Source: Bacteroidota bacterium
GTDB lineage: Bacteria; Bacteroidota; Bacteroidia; NS11-12g; UBA9320
Reading direction: 5' to 3'
Assembly: GCA_947499775.1 (NCBI GenBank)
Contig: CANMPY010000065.1
Coordinates: 1-8,240, forward strand
DNA length: 8,240 bases
How positions within the stretch are numbered: position 1 is the first letter of the stretch; the number at the start of each line of letters is the position of its first letter. The position numbers and the translations under genes were made by a program. A model generated the notes under the pieces. The model did not search any database and was not told where the DNA came from. It saw only the letters and a program-made list of their open reading frames with translations. Positions 1 to 7,547 of the stretch are shown one piece after another.

Positions 1-1595
1 TAATACGAACCCTAGAAGACTACAAAAAAACAGAATTCATCTGGCAGCCCACCTGCGACAGCTTAAAAGTGCGATTCACCAATACCTGCGATACCCAATA
101 CTTTAAGCGGTACCGTTTGTTTTTTGGCAACGGTGATAGTATAAACCTTGACAAAAACTGGAACACTAAAATTTACAATTATCCTAATAAGGGCAAATAC
201 TTTGTACGCCTCAAAGCCTTTAGCAAAATAGGCGGTTTTATATGGTATGGCGATAGCATAGAAATAAATAATCCACCCATAGCCAAATTTGGGATACAAA
301 AAACCAAAGGCTGCCAGTGGATAGGCTATGGTTTTACCGATAGCAGCCAATTATTTAGTATAAAACCCGGCTTTAAGCCTTACAAACACTGGCTGTTTGG
401 CGATGGTAAAGACAGTATAGATGCAAGTACTAACCCAAAACTTACCTATACTTATACCACAAGCAATAGCTTTACCGTGAAGTTGGTGGTAAACAACGGC
501 TATTGTACCGATACCGCCAGCCAGGTAAATAATGTGGTAATATTGCCAGCCCCAAAACCGGGGATATTAGCAGCACCTATAAATGGGTGTACCCCGCTAA
601 AGGTAGATTATAAGTATAAATATTCAGATGTATTAGATAGTGCGGTTTGGCAGAATGGCTTGATGGGAAAAGCCAAAGGAATTACAGGTAGTTTTACTTA
701 CAATCAGATTGGGTATTTTTTCCTTAGCCAAAAACTCTACGGACCAAGTGGCTGCATCACTTCCGATTCGGTACTTATAAAAGTAAACCCCGGCATAAGC
801 GGTATGCCCGATGTATTGAACGCTACCGTTACGAATGAAACAAGCATAGATTTGAAATGGAAAAAACACCTGAACGCTGTAAGCTACAGGATAGTAAAAA
901 ACAATTCATTTTTAGCCCGGACTCCCGATACCACTTATACTGATAAAACCGCCAACACCCTAATGGCTAACAGCTATACTGTAAAAGCCATAAGCATGTG
1001 TAACGATAGCACAACGATTCAGGATTTAGCCCAAACCATTTATTTACAAGCCAAACGAACGGATAATAATGAAGCACAACTAAACTGGACAGCTTACCAA
1101 CGCTGGGAATTTGGAGTAAGCACCTATCAATTATTCTCGCAAAATGAGGCAGGGTATTTTGAATTGTTGGCCACCATAAACGGACAAACTTTAGATTATT
1201 TGGATGAAGGGTTTGCCGGATTAAGCCAATCGCAACGCTGCTACAAAATAATAACCGAAGAAAAAAATGGCAATATGCAGCTTTCGGCCAGCAATGTATA
1301 TTGCTTGCCTTTAAAACCAGTTTTATTTATCCCATCAGCCTTTAGCCCAAATGGAGATGGAGTAAATGACACCTGGAAAATAAATTATAAAGGCATTAAA
1401 GAAGCCAAAATTAAAATCTATAACCGCTGGGGTGAAATTGTATATCTCGCCAGGGGCGAGACCGAAAAACCTGAATGGGATGCTATTTTAAAAGGATTGC
1501 CCGTTCCTGCAGGAACCTATTTTTATCAAATAGAAGCCACGGGATTAACAGTAGGAAAGGTTTATAAAAGCGGATTAGTGGAAGTGGTGAGGTAA
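1..1595 (+). CDS. Large secreted PKD/Fn3-like protein with gliding-motility-type (CHU_C) T9SS C-terminal domain; 5' end outside window
   Basis: The frame is open from base 3, giving 530 visible residues, so the GTG at 69 is an internal valine and the true start lies upstream. No enzyme motif is visible; the protein appears to be built from beta-sandwich modules. In visible numbering, a PKD-like module (about residues 20-90) is followed by a clearer one at about 94-182, with WLFGDGKDS and a TVKLVV strand, and a divergent third at about 192-262. Two Fn3-like modules follow: about 267-348 (IDLKWKK, then VSYRIVKN) and about 349-435 (AQLNWTAY). Residues from about 442 to the end form a CHU_C domain, with FIPSAFSPNGDGVNDTW, IYNRWGEIVY, a WD pair and PAGTYFYQI. 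By family knowledge this domain directs T9SS export, commonly to the cell surface, and such proteins act as adhesins or matrix proteins. The role of this one is unknown. It converges with the minus-strand operon, stop to stop, 51 bases apart. The CHU_C call is firm; module borders are approximate. Confidence 0.9.
   Translation, partial: IRTLEDYKKTEFIWQPTCDSLKVRFTNTCDTQYFKRYRLFFGNGDSINLDKNWNTKIYNYPNKGKYFVRLKAFSKIGGFIWYGDSIEINNPPIAKFGIQKTKGCQWIGYGFTDSSQLFSIKPGFKPYKHWLFGDGKDSIDASTNPKLTYTYTTSNSFTVKLVVNNGYCTDTASQVNNVVILPAPKPGILAAPINGCTPLKVDYKYKYSDVLDSAVWQNGLMGKAKGITGSFTYNQIGYFFLSQKLYGPSGCITSDSVLIKVNPGISGMPDVLNATVTNETSIDLKWKKHLNAVSYRIVKNNSFLARTPDTTYTDKTANTLMANSYTVKAISMCNDSTTIQDLAQTIYLQAKRTDNNEAQLNWTAYQRWEFGVSTYQLFSQNEAGYFELLATINGQTLDYLDEGFAGLSQSQRCYKIITEEKNGNMQLSASNVYCLPLKPVLFIPSAFSPNGDGVNDTWKINYKGIKEAKIKIYNRWGEIVYLARGETEKPEWDAILKGLPVPAGTYFYQIEATGLTVGKVYKSGLVEVVR
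1445..1461. repeat. Short GC-rich perfect inverted repeat inside the CHU_C coding region
   Basis: A 7-base stem (TCTCGCC pairing with GGCGAGA) encloses a 3-base AGG loop. It encodes the LARGE stretch just after the IVY strand of the CHU_C domain, and uses codons (CTC, AGG, GAG) that look uncommon in this AT-rich gene. It could be a chance palindrome, a small mRNA hairpin or a relic of a REP-like palindrome. The pairing is read directly; any function is speculation. Confidence 0.4.
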
Positions 1596-1646
1596 TATTA
1601 CAAAAAAATTAAATGAAATTTTAAATGGTTGGCGTTTGGTCTAATT

Positions 1647-2258
1647 TTATTTCCTCTTAATCTTCATCGGGCTTTTCTCCGGTATTTTATAATAGGGGTC
1701 ATCTTCCGGAAATTCAAGTTCCAGCTCATCTACCAGATACCATGAATGGTTTAGATATAAGGCTACAAATTTGATGACAAAGTCCCGTTTATTTTTGTGA
1801 CTTCCAATTGTAATGTAGGCAAACACATTTCCTTTATCATCCTGACCCTCTTCTATTTTCACATTCCCTTTTTCACAAGTCTTCAATTTTATTTTATTGA
1901 CTTTAGCCTTAGCATTTAAAACCTTAACCTGTTTATTTATTTTGGCTAAAATGGTATTGTATTTAATTTTAATTACCTGAGGATTCGTTTTTATGAGCAA
2001 ACTATCGAGTGTGGTGGTAATAACATCTATAGTAGGCAATAAACTAATAAGCTCAGACTTAGTTTTTTGCTGAAGTGCCCACCAGGTAGTATCGGCCAAT
2101 TGACGTGAGGTTTCAAATTTCCATTGTTTTGGTTTAATTGTATCCGCCTCATCGTGTTCATTTTGAGCTAAAGTTACCAAATTAATGAATAAACCCATAG
2201 TTATAAGTCCTATTCTTACTCCATAAAATATCCGCTTAGGTTTGCAAAAACTCATCAT
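1647..2258 (-). CDS. Small exported protein of unknown function, second gene of the VWA operon
   Basis: This is a 203-residue protein of a family I do not recognise. It starts with two adjacent methionine codons, so the start could be either. Basic residues (KPKR, R15) precede a hydrophobic stretch at about 14-31 ending TLAQN, which fits a Sec signal peptide cut after A31 to leave an N-terminal glutamine, as often seen in Bacteroidetes. A lysine-rich, probably helical segment covers about 60-128. A probable beta-rich part at about 131-182 contains VFAYITIGS, DFVIKFVALYL and SWYLVDELELEF. That last pattern is loosely reminiscent of NTF2-like periplasmic domains, but this is only an impression. 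The tail is proline- and lysine-rich. It begins 12 bases after the stop of the VWA gene with no visible promoter between them, so co-transcription is likely. The mature protein would be periplasmic; no lipobox cysteine is seen at the cleavage site. Confidence 0.85.
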   Translation of the reverse strand: MMSFCKPKRIFYGVRIGLITMGLFINLVTLAQNEHDEADTIKPKQWKFETSRQLADTTWWALQQKTKSELISLLPTIDVITTTLDSLLIKTNPQVIKIKYNTILAKINKQVKVLNAKAKVNKIKLKTCEKGNVKIEEGQDDKGNVFAYITIGSHKNKRDFVIKFVALYLNHSWYLVDELELEFPEDDPYYKIPEKSPMKIKRK

Positions 2259-2270
2259 GAAATTAGGTAA

Positions 2271-4367
2271 TTAATAGGCCCCATTTCGTTTTCTTATGAA
2301 CCATTCTGCCGCCATGCAAAAAAGGATTAAAAAAAATACCCACTTTTGATTAATAAGATCCAAATATTCTTTTTGTTCATACATAACCGGTTTCACCTGC
2401 CCTAGCTTTTTTATTTTATTGGCTAAACTATCCAACTCATTGAAGGGTGTAAATGCGCCACCTGTAGATTTAGAAAGAAGTTTTAAGAGCTCGTGATTGG
2501 CCTTCGTTTCAGTAAACTCGATTTGGATAGGTTTTACAACTACAAATCCTCTCGATTGTTCATTTTTTCCTCCGGTAGACACCCACGCTTTATAGGTATA
2601 CTTGCCTGGAGCCAAAATTCCAGCATCCAATTTATAGGCATTGGCCGTTCGGCTAAAGGTATAGGCATAATTTTTCCCTAATTCATTCGTAAGAATTAAT
2701 TTTACTTCAGGTTTATTAACCAATTCATAACTTTGATTATAATATTCGGCATTAAAAACAACCGCTTCATTTTCGAAAAACGTATTCTCTATGGCTTGAA
2801 CTTTAAACTTGCGTTTATCGTTGCGCGCCACCAAATACTGAATGGATTTGCAAATAATGCTATTGCTTGCTTCATGATTCTGGTTGCGATCATAATCAAT
2901 CAATCGCCAGCGCCAAAACCCTTCGCCTGTAAAAAAGCCATACCGATTGGTTTCGTCATCTGTAAAATAAATTAAGGGTTGATCGGTTTTTACACTTCCA
3001 ATTTGTTGAAATACCATTATTTGCGCTTTGTCCTTAAAACTAAATACTCCAAATGGGACTGAAAATGGAGGGAAATACGCAACATTTGATTTTACCTCCT
3101 CACTATTTTCGAATAAATTGAAATCAGGATTCATTATTCCAACGGTTTGATTATCTCCTCCCCCAGTACGCGCATAGTGCAAACCTGTTTTCAGTGTATT
3201 AAAAAGGGCTAGGTTGGTTTGCCGTCCTAAAATAAAAAGCATTGGAATTTTCGACACTTTCAATCCTTCGATAAATGGTATATTTTGATTAACAGCAGGC
3301 AGTTGATGCAGTATGGCTAAATCAAATTCTTTGAGCTTTGCAGCATTTATATTTCCTCCAAAATCAACCTCAACTTGGTAATTTTTATTCGATTCGATGG
3401 CTTGTTTAATAGCTGTGATATCGGGATGAGGGCTCCGGGCCGCTATCAAAATTTTTTGACGTGCGTCAATCACTTCAATAAAAAAATCACGGCGATTATT
3501 TACCCAAGTAATCTCGTCATTTAGCTTTGAAATAAGAGCAGTAAAATGCATTACTCCTGGCTTTACAGCTTCTAAATCTATTGTAATTGACCGAAAATCA
3601 GTGCCAGTGGCAGGATTAAATTGAGATTCATAAATCTTTTTTTCACCATTAAAAAGGGATAGGGTATACGATTGCCCATTGCATTTATCGGCTTGAATAT
3701 CAATAATGGCTGGAAAGGTATTGTTTAAATAAGCAATTGAATTGCTTCTAATATTTACTATTTTTAAATCCTTTTTGGTTTGCGTGTCACCTAATCCCAC
3801 TGTAAAAACAGGAAAACGCATTTCTTTAGATGCATATACCGGATTAGCTCCTTTGGTATAAATGCCATCGCTAATAAGTACCATCCCACCAACGTTACTC
3901 CCCGAATACACATTATTTAGCTCTGTAAACAGGGATGAAAAATCGGTTTGTTTTCCTTTAAAATCTGGAGCTAGCACTTCTGGTTTATCAGAAAATCTAT
4001 ACGTTTGTATCGTAATTCCGTTACCAATTTGTTTTTGAAACTTGGCACTAAACGCATTAATTTTTTGGCGATATAGCGCTGAATCAGCATTCTGAAGTAT
4101 AGATTCTGAATTATCGATGGCTAAAACGAGTATTGGTTTTTGAATGTAGCTTGTAACATATTTAAGCAATGGATTGAGTAATAAAAATGAAATAATGCTT
4201 ACCGATAAAAATCTTAAACACGCAATAATCCAGATTTGTACTTGATTGTATTTATCAAACGACAGCTTTGGTCCCCAAGCATATAGCATTGCCGAGCATA
4301 AGGCACCTGCTACCAAGCAAAACACGATGAACCAAAGTGGGTACTCGGTAAAAAATTGGACCGACAT
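2271..4367 (-). CDS. Inner-membrane VWA-domain protein with a GATase-like central region
   Basis: The chosen ATG at 4367 gives 698 residues beginning MSVQFFTEYPLWF, the kind of N-terminus I recall for this Bacteroidetes family; an in-frame start at 4439 would add 24 Lys-rich residues and is less likely. Two membrane segments (about 12-31 and 45-68) are followed by a VWA domain at about 80-195. Its metal-binding MIDAS looks complete: DNSES (D85, S87, S89), T141 and the LISDG aspartate D167. Beta-sandwich-like sequence runs to about 300. A region at about 304-490 resembles a class I glutamine-amidotransferase-like fold (ILIAAR, then LAILHQLP and PMLFILG), without an evident catalytic Cys nucleophile, and ends with GFWRWRL (483-489). 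A third membrane helix lies at about 676-691, with a short basic tail (RKRNGAY). By family knowledge such VWA proteins bind partners through a metal ion; the partner and role here are unknown. It is the first gene of a minus-strand operon and is divergent from the exported protein at 4450. Confidence 0.88.
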   Translation of the reverse strand: MSVQFFTEYPLWFIVFCLVAGALCSAMLYAWGPKLSFDKYNQVQIWIIACLRFLSVSIISFLLLNPLLKYVTSYIQKPILVLAIDNSESILQNADSALYRQKINAFSAKFQKQIGNGITIQTYRFSDKPEVLAPDFKGKQTDFSSLFTELNNVYSGSNVGGMVLISDGIYTKGANPVYASKEMRFPVFTVGLGDTQTKKDLKIVNIRSNSIAYLNNTFPAIIDIQADKCNGQSYTLSLFNGEKKIYESQFNPATGTDFRSITIDLEAVKPGVMHFTALISKLNDEITWVNNRRDFFIEVIDARQKILIAARSPHPDITAIKQAIESNKNYQVEVDFGGNINAAKLKEFDLAILHQLPAVNQNIPFIEGLKVSKIPMLFILGRQTNLALFNTLKTGLHYARTGGGDNQTVGIMNPDFNLFENSEEVKSNVAYFPPFSVPFGVFSFKDKAQIMVFQQIGSVKTDQPLIYFTDDETNRYGFFTGEGFWRWRLIDYDRNQNHEASNSIICKSIQYLVARNDKRKFKVQAIENTFFENEAVVFNAEYYNQSYELVNKPEVKLILTNELGKNYAYTFSRTANAYKLDAGILAPGKYTYKAWVSTGGKNEQSRGFVVVKPIQIEFTETKANHELLKLLSKSTGGAFTPFNELDSLANKIKKLGQVKPVMYEQKEYLDLINQKWVFFLILFCMAAEWFIRKRNGAY

Positions 4368-4373
4368 GAATGG

Positions 4374-4381
4374 CAAAAATA
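4374..4381 (-). promoter_or_regulatory. Possible -7 element (TATTTTTG) for the VWA operon
   Basis: On the minus strand TATTTTTG matches the Bacteroidetes -7 consensus TAnnTTTG exactly and ends 6 bases before the ATG at 4367. No TTG -33 element is found 17-23 bases upstream. If it is used, the transcript would be nearly leaderless and could not supply the longer start at 4439. A chance match in AT-rich DNA is quite possible. Confidence 0.3.
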
Positions 4382-4449
4382 GGGTTAAGGTTTTAATTTT
4401 TTTGACCTTTTTTATAACTATTACTGAATTTTTGAGCACTTTTGCATCT

Positions 4450-4932
4450 GTGAAAAATTCTGTTCTCCTCTTTTTAATTCTATCTTCAACTTGGGCAAAG
4501 GCACAATCTATTAAAGACCTTGACCAAGCTTATGGCTTTAATACGTTTCGATTTGAGGAAAATATTGCGAACTACCCCACTTTAGTAGCTTTCGATCAAA
4601 CCAAAGACAGCCAATTTGTGTTTTATCGCAATTCGGATGAAGGCAACCACATTGATGGAGCAAACATTGATGTTATCTATACCTTTTTCAAAGGCCAATT
4701 ATCTACCGTTCTCATTCAAACGACTGATTCGGCTGGCAGCCGAACTGTACTCCGTTATTTAGAAAGGCAATATGGGAAAGGCGTAAAAAAGGAACCGTAC
4801 ATTGAACAATATATGTGGAATGGCACGAAGGTACTTCTCTCCTATTATGAGGGGGTAAACTCTTTTATATCAAAGGTGTTCATTAGCTCGATTAAAATGA
4901 AGCTAATATTCGAAGGTAGAGATAAATATTAA
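4450..4932 (+). CDS. Small exported protein of unknown function, GTG start
   Basis: I place the start at the GTG at 4450, giving 160 residues. It opens with an almost ideal signal peptide: MKNS, then the hydrophobic VLLFLIL stretch, ending TWAKA before Q19. The same frame stays open upstream to an ATG at 4246, but that part overlaps the VWA gene on the other strand and would put extra hydrophobic sequence before the signal peptide, so I reject it. The mature part alternates probable strands and helices: YGFNTFRFEE, SQFVFYRN, VIYTFFKGQLSTVLIQT, a helix ending YLERQYGKG, a YMWNGTKVLLSYY hairpin and FISKVFISS. This resembles small periplasmic proteins of unknown function that are common in Bacteroidetes. 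I cannot name the family or a function. No lipobox cysteine is seen. It is divergent from the VWA operon, and no strong promoter is visible for it. Confidence 0.8.
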   Translation: MKNSVLLFLILSSTWAKAQSIKDLDQAYGFNTFRFEENIANYPTLVAFDQTKDSQFVFYRNSDEGNHIDGANIDVIYTFFKGQLSTVLIQTTDSAGSRTVLRYLERQYGKGVKKEPYIEQYMWNGTKVLLSYYEGVNSFISKVFISSIKMKLIFEGRDKY

Positions 4933-5007
4933 ATCCTATTTAGAACCACAAATCCATATAATTAAAAATATATAAGGGATATACATTTTTAGAATTAATT
5001 TTTTTTG

Positions 5008-5039
5008 TTGTTTTTTTAAAATTAATGTCTTTACATTTG
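5008..5039 (+). promoter_or_regulatory. Bacteroidetes-type promoter for the repeat protein gene
   Basis: A TTG at 5008-5010 lies 21 bases before TACATTTG at 5032-5039, an exact fit to the phylum's TAnnTTTG -7 element with spacing in the accepted range. It follows a T-rich tract at 4998-5017 that could help as an upstream element. Transcription would begin about 5045, leaving a short leader of about 15 bases before the ATG at 5061. No Shine-Dalgarno sequence is seen, which is normal for the phylum. Confidence 0.6.
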
Positions 5040-5060
5040 TCATACTAATGCAATAATGGT

Positions 5061-7316
5061 ATGAAAAAAAATGCCCTCTTTTCACTTATAGTCATGGCTT
5101 TCACCAGTCTTCCTTGTGTTTTAGTGATGGGACAAGGTAAACCTGAAATACTTTATTACAAATTTAATGACACCGGAAGATCGGTCAAAAATTTAGCAAG
5201 CAGTCCTCCAACTGGCACACAAACAGGTTATGTATATGGCGGATTAAGCATAGGTTCGTCTGGTGCATGCGCAAGCAAAACATTGGTTGGTTCGGGTGGA
5301 ACAAGTAATACCGACTATTTCGACACCCGTTGGCCCATTACAACGTCAGGCTCTTGGACCATTTCATTTTACACCAATAATATTCAGAACACCACAACCC
5401 TTTATTATTTATTCAGCGATATAACAGCAGGATCATTACGCTGCTTTACAGGCGGTGTGGCAGGTGCGGGCAATTGGATTATTCGAGGGGGATTTACGGA
5501 TGTATTAATTACAGGCGGAGCCTCAACAAGTGCAGCAGTCAATACCTTCGTATACGACGCTACCGCTGGTTTTATTTATGCTTATCTCAATGGGAATTTA
5601 GTTAATTCGGTAGCCCAAAGTGCTATTACCATTAGCAGCAGTGGAACTCTAATTTTATCGGGTTATAATTCACTAAATGGGTTAACCACAGGTGGAATGC
5701 TAGATGAATTCAGATTTTATAGCAGAGCATTATCGGCTAATGAAGTAGCCCGATTATTATATACCGGCTCTACAACAGGAAGCTCAACTATTGCTTCATG
5801 TGGAAGTTCCTATAAAAGTCCAAGTGGGAAATATACGTGGACCCAAAATGGAACCTACCTCGACACCATACCTAACTATGCCAATTGCGATAGTTTTATG
5901 AGCCTTAAACTTGATTTTACTAGCAATACATCCTCTACTATTTACCCCGTACAATGCGATAATTATTTAAGTCCGAGCAAAAAAGTAATATGGACAAAAA
6001 CTGGAGTTTATACCGATATTATTAAAAACAAAAGGGGATGTGACAGTTTAATAACCATTAATCTGACCATTAAAAACAGTACAAGCAGCCTATTAAAACC
6101 AATCGTATGCGGAAATTACCAAAGTCCAAGCGGAAAATATACTTGGACGAAATCAGGAAAATATTACGATACAATCCCTAATAAAATAGGATGCGATAGT
6201 TTAATTACTATTGAACTTACACGTGGCTATGCCAACGATAGCACAATTTGGGTTAAGGCATGCAATGCTTATAATAGTCCCAGTGGGAAATATACATGGA
6301 CCACATCTGGAAAATATGTCGATCAATTGATTAATAGTAGAGGCTGCGACAGTACACTCACCATCCATTTAACAGTCGGAAAAAAATCTTCGAGCATTAT
6401 AACAGAAAAGGTTTGCAATAAATATACAAGCCCAAGCGGAAAAACAGATTGGGTAACCTCAGGAACGTATTTAGATACCATTCCAAACAAGAGTGGTTGC
6501 GATAGTACAATGACCATTACTTTAATTTTAAACAAAAGTACCTTTGAACAAATATTCCCTAAAAGCTGCGGAAAATATACAAGTCCGAGTGGCAAATACA
6601 CCTTTACTTCTTCCACTTCTTTTTTTGATACCATACCCAATAAGGCGGGATGCGATAGTATTATGTTGATAGATCTAAAAGTAAATAAATCAATTCCGCA
6701 GACCATATCTCGTACCGTTTGCAAAAAATATTTAAGCCCTAGCAAAAAACACATATGGTATATTTCAGGTAAATTTAGCGATACTCTATCCTCAAAAAAA
6801 GGATGCGACAGTGTTATCCTTACTATCAATCTTACTATTAATGCAGCCACTGTTGCGGTTACTCAAAAAAATGCCCGCTTAACCGCCTTAGCTGATGCGG
6901 CACAATACCAATGGCTCGATTGCAATACCAATTACTCAATAATTTTTGGAGAAACCAATCAAGTATTTACCGCTAAAGCCTTAGGCAGATATGCAGTAGA
7001 AATAACTGAAAATGCTTGTACTGATACCTCCATTTGTTTTGATGTGACTAATTTAAAAATAGAACAAGGCATTTTAAGTCAACATCTTAGCGTTTTACCT
7101 AATCCGAACAGTGGACTATGCACAGTCATAAGTAGTATTCCACTCACTAATGCAAAGGTAAAACTCTATAATTCGTTGGGACAAACGGTATTGGAACAAC
7201 CTAATTTAAATGGGCTTCACTTTATGTTCGATTTACAATCCGAACCCAATGGTATTTACTGGATAGAACTGACCGAAAATAACAGATCTGGTAGGCTGAA
7301 ATTAGTAAAATACTAA
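5061..7316 (+). CDS. Secreted LamG-like protein with seven two-cysteine repeats and type A T9SS sorting domain
   Basis: This is a complete 751-residue exported protein. The ATG at 5061 is safe because the two nearby upstream ATGs (5048, 5056) run at once into stops. A signal peptide (MKKN, hydrophobic core about 5-23) ends near G24. A LamG/concanavalin-like jelly-roll domain covers about 29-235, starting ILYYKFND and ending with the family hallmark LDEFRFYSRALS (214-225). Seven tandem repeats follow at about 247-604, each with C-x(3)-Y-x-SPSGKYTW, DTIPN and GCDS. An Ig-like module lies at about 597-668 (YQWLDCN, then YAVEITENAC). A type A T9SS sorting domain covers 676-751, with LPNPNSG, VKLYNSLGQTVL, GIYWIEL and a final RLKLVKY. 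By family knowledge, T9SS exports such proteins and usually removes the sorting domain as the protein is anchored or released. LamG suggests sugar or protein binding, so adhesion is plausible but unproven. No catalytic motif is seen. It has its own promoter and seems to be transcribed alone. Confidence 0.93.
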   Translation: MKKNALFSLIVMAFTSLPCVLVMGQGKPEILYYKFNDTGRSVKNLASSPPTGTQTGYVYGGLSIGSSGACASKTLVGSGGTSNTDYFDTRWPITTSGSWTISFYTNNIQNTTTLYYLFSDITAGSLRCFTGGVAGAGNWIIRGGFTDVLITGGASTSAAVNTFVYDATAGFIYAYLNGNLVNSVAQSAITISSSGTLILSGYNSLNGLTTGGMLDEFRFYSRALSANEVARLLYTGSTTGSSTIASCGSSYKSPSGKYTWTQNGTYLDTIPNYANCDSFMSLKLDFTSNTSSTIYPVQCDNYLSPSKKVIWTKTGVYTDIIKNKRGCDSLITINLTIKNSTSSLLKPIVCGNYQSPSGKYTWTKSGKYYDTIPNKIGCDSLITIELTRGYANDSTIWVKACNAYNSPSGKYTWTTSGKYVDQLINSRGCDSTLTIHLTVGKKSSSIITEKVCNKYTSPSGKTDWVTSGTYLDTIPNKSGCDSTMTITLILNKSTFEQIFPKSCGKYTSPSGKYTFTSSTSFFDTIPNKAGCDSIMLIDLKVNKSIPQTISRTVCKKYLSPSKKHIWYISGKFSDTLSSKKGCDSVILTINLTINAATVAVTQKNARLTALADAAQYQWLDCNTNYSIIFGETNQVFTAKALGRYAVEITENACTDTSICFDVTNLKIEQGILSQHLSVLPNPNSGLCTVISSIPLTNAKVKLYNSLGQTVLEQPNLNGLHFMFDLQSEPNGIYWIELTENNRSGRLKLVKY
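5799..6872 (+). repeat. Seven tandem ~153-bp coding repeats (51-residue two-cysteine unit)
   Basis: Units start at 5799, 5955, 6108, 6261, 6414, 6567 and 6720. The first is 156 bases and the next five are 153. Each unit begins with a cysteine and has a second one 28 residues later (29 in the first), followed by DS and a hydrophobic strand such as ITINLT. The consensus is close to CGxYxSPSGKYTWTxSG, then YxDTIPNKxGCDS. Units 2 and 7 carry SPSKK in place of SPSGK. The DNA copies differ mainly in sequence detail, not in length. Confidence 0.93.
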
Positions 7317-7469
7317 GGTGATAATTTGATGGCATAGGGATTGGGTACAAAAGGTTAAAAATTTGCCGCTGCTAAGGTAAAAAAAATATCATCCATTCAC
7401 CTAACCATACACGCCCCAAAACCTCTCTTCACGTCTAAATATCTATTATGAACAAGGTGATTTATATTG

Positions 7470-7498
7470 TTGAATAATTGGAGAGTAATTTAAGTTTT
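7470..7498 (+). promoter_or_regulatory. Possible promoter upstream of polA
   Basis: TTG at 7470-7472 is followed after 18 bases by TAAGTTTT at 7491-7498, one mismatch from TAnnTTTG, about 50 bases before the polA ATG. A second near match, TACTTTTA at 7527-7534, has no TTG partner. The rest of the 231-base gap from 7317 to 7547 holds no gene of useful length and no clear hairpin terminator that I could find. Confidence 0.35.
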
Positions 7499-7547
7499 AT
7501 TCAGGCGTTAAAATTAAAAAAAATCCTACTTTTACCCTTTAATTTAT

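Noticed and set aside
69..71. GTG as the start codon of the first gene
   Set aside because: The same frame is open back to the window edge with beta-module-like sequence, and no signal peptide follows the GTG, so the gene is simply cut by the window.
63..869. Minus-strand open frames at 63-350 and 633-869
   Set aside because: Both are antisense to the PKD/Fn3-like gene and look like composition shadows.
1605..1622. AAAATT/AATTTT inverted repeat between the convergent genes as a bidirectional terminator
   Set aside because: The six-pair stem is entirely A-T with a six-base loop and no clean T-run follows it; such pairings are expected by chance in this AT-rich gap.
2493..2975. Two short plus-strand open frames inside the VWA gene (2493-2681 and 2733-2975)
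   Set aside because: They lie fully antisense to a well-supported coding region and show no protein features.
6323..6850. A 175-codon open frame on the minus strand over the repeat region
   Set aside because: It is antisense to the cysteine repeats and its periodic sequence merely mirrors them; it has no signal, motif or promoter of its own, while the plus strand is clearly coding.
5799..6872. CRISPR array or mobile repeat
   Set aside because: The period is about 153 bases, in frame, with degenerate copies and conserved protein motifs and no spacers; it is a protein repeat.
7317..7547. Small RNA, riboswitch or terminator between the repeat protein gene and polA
   Set aside because: I found no stable inverted repeat or recognisable aptamer core; AAGGTGAT occurs twice (7315 and 7454) but without further structure.
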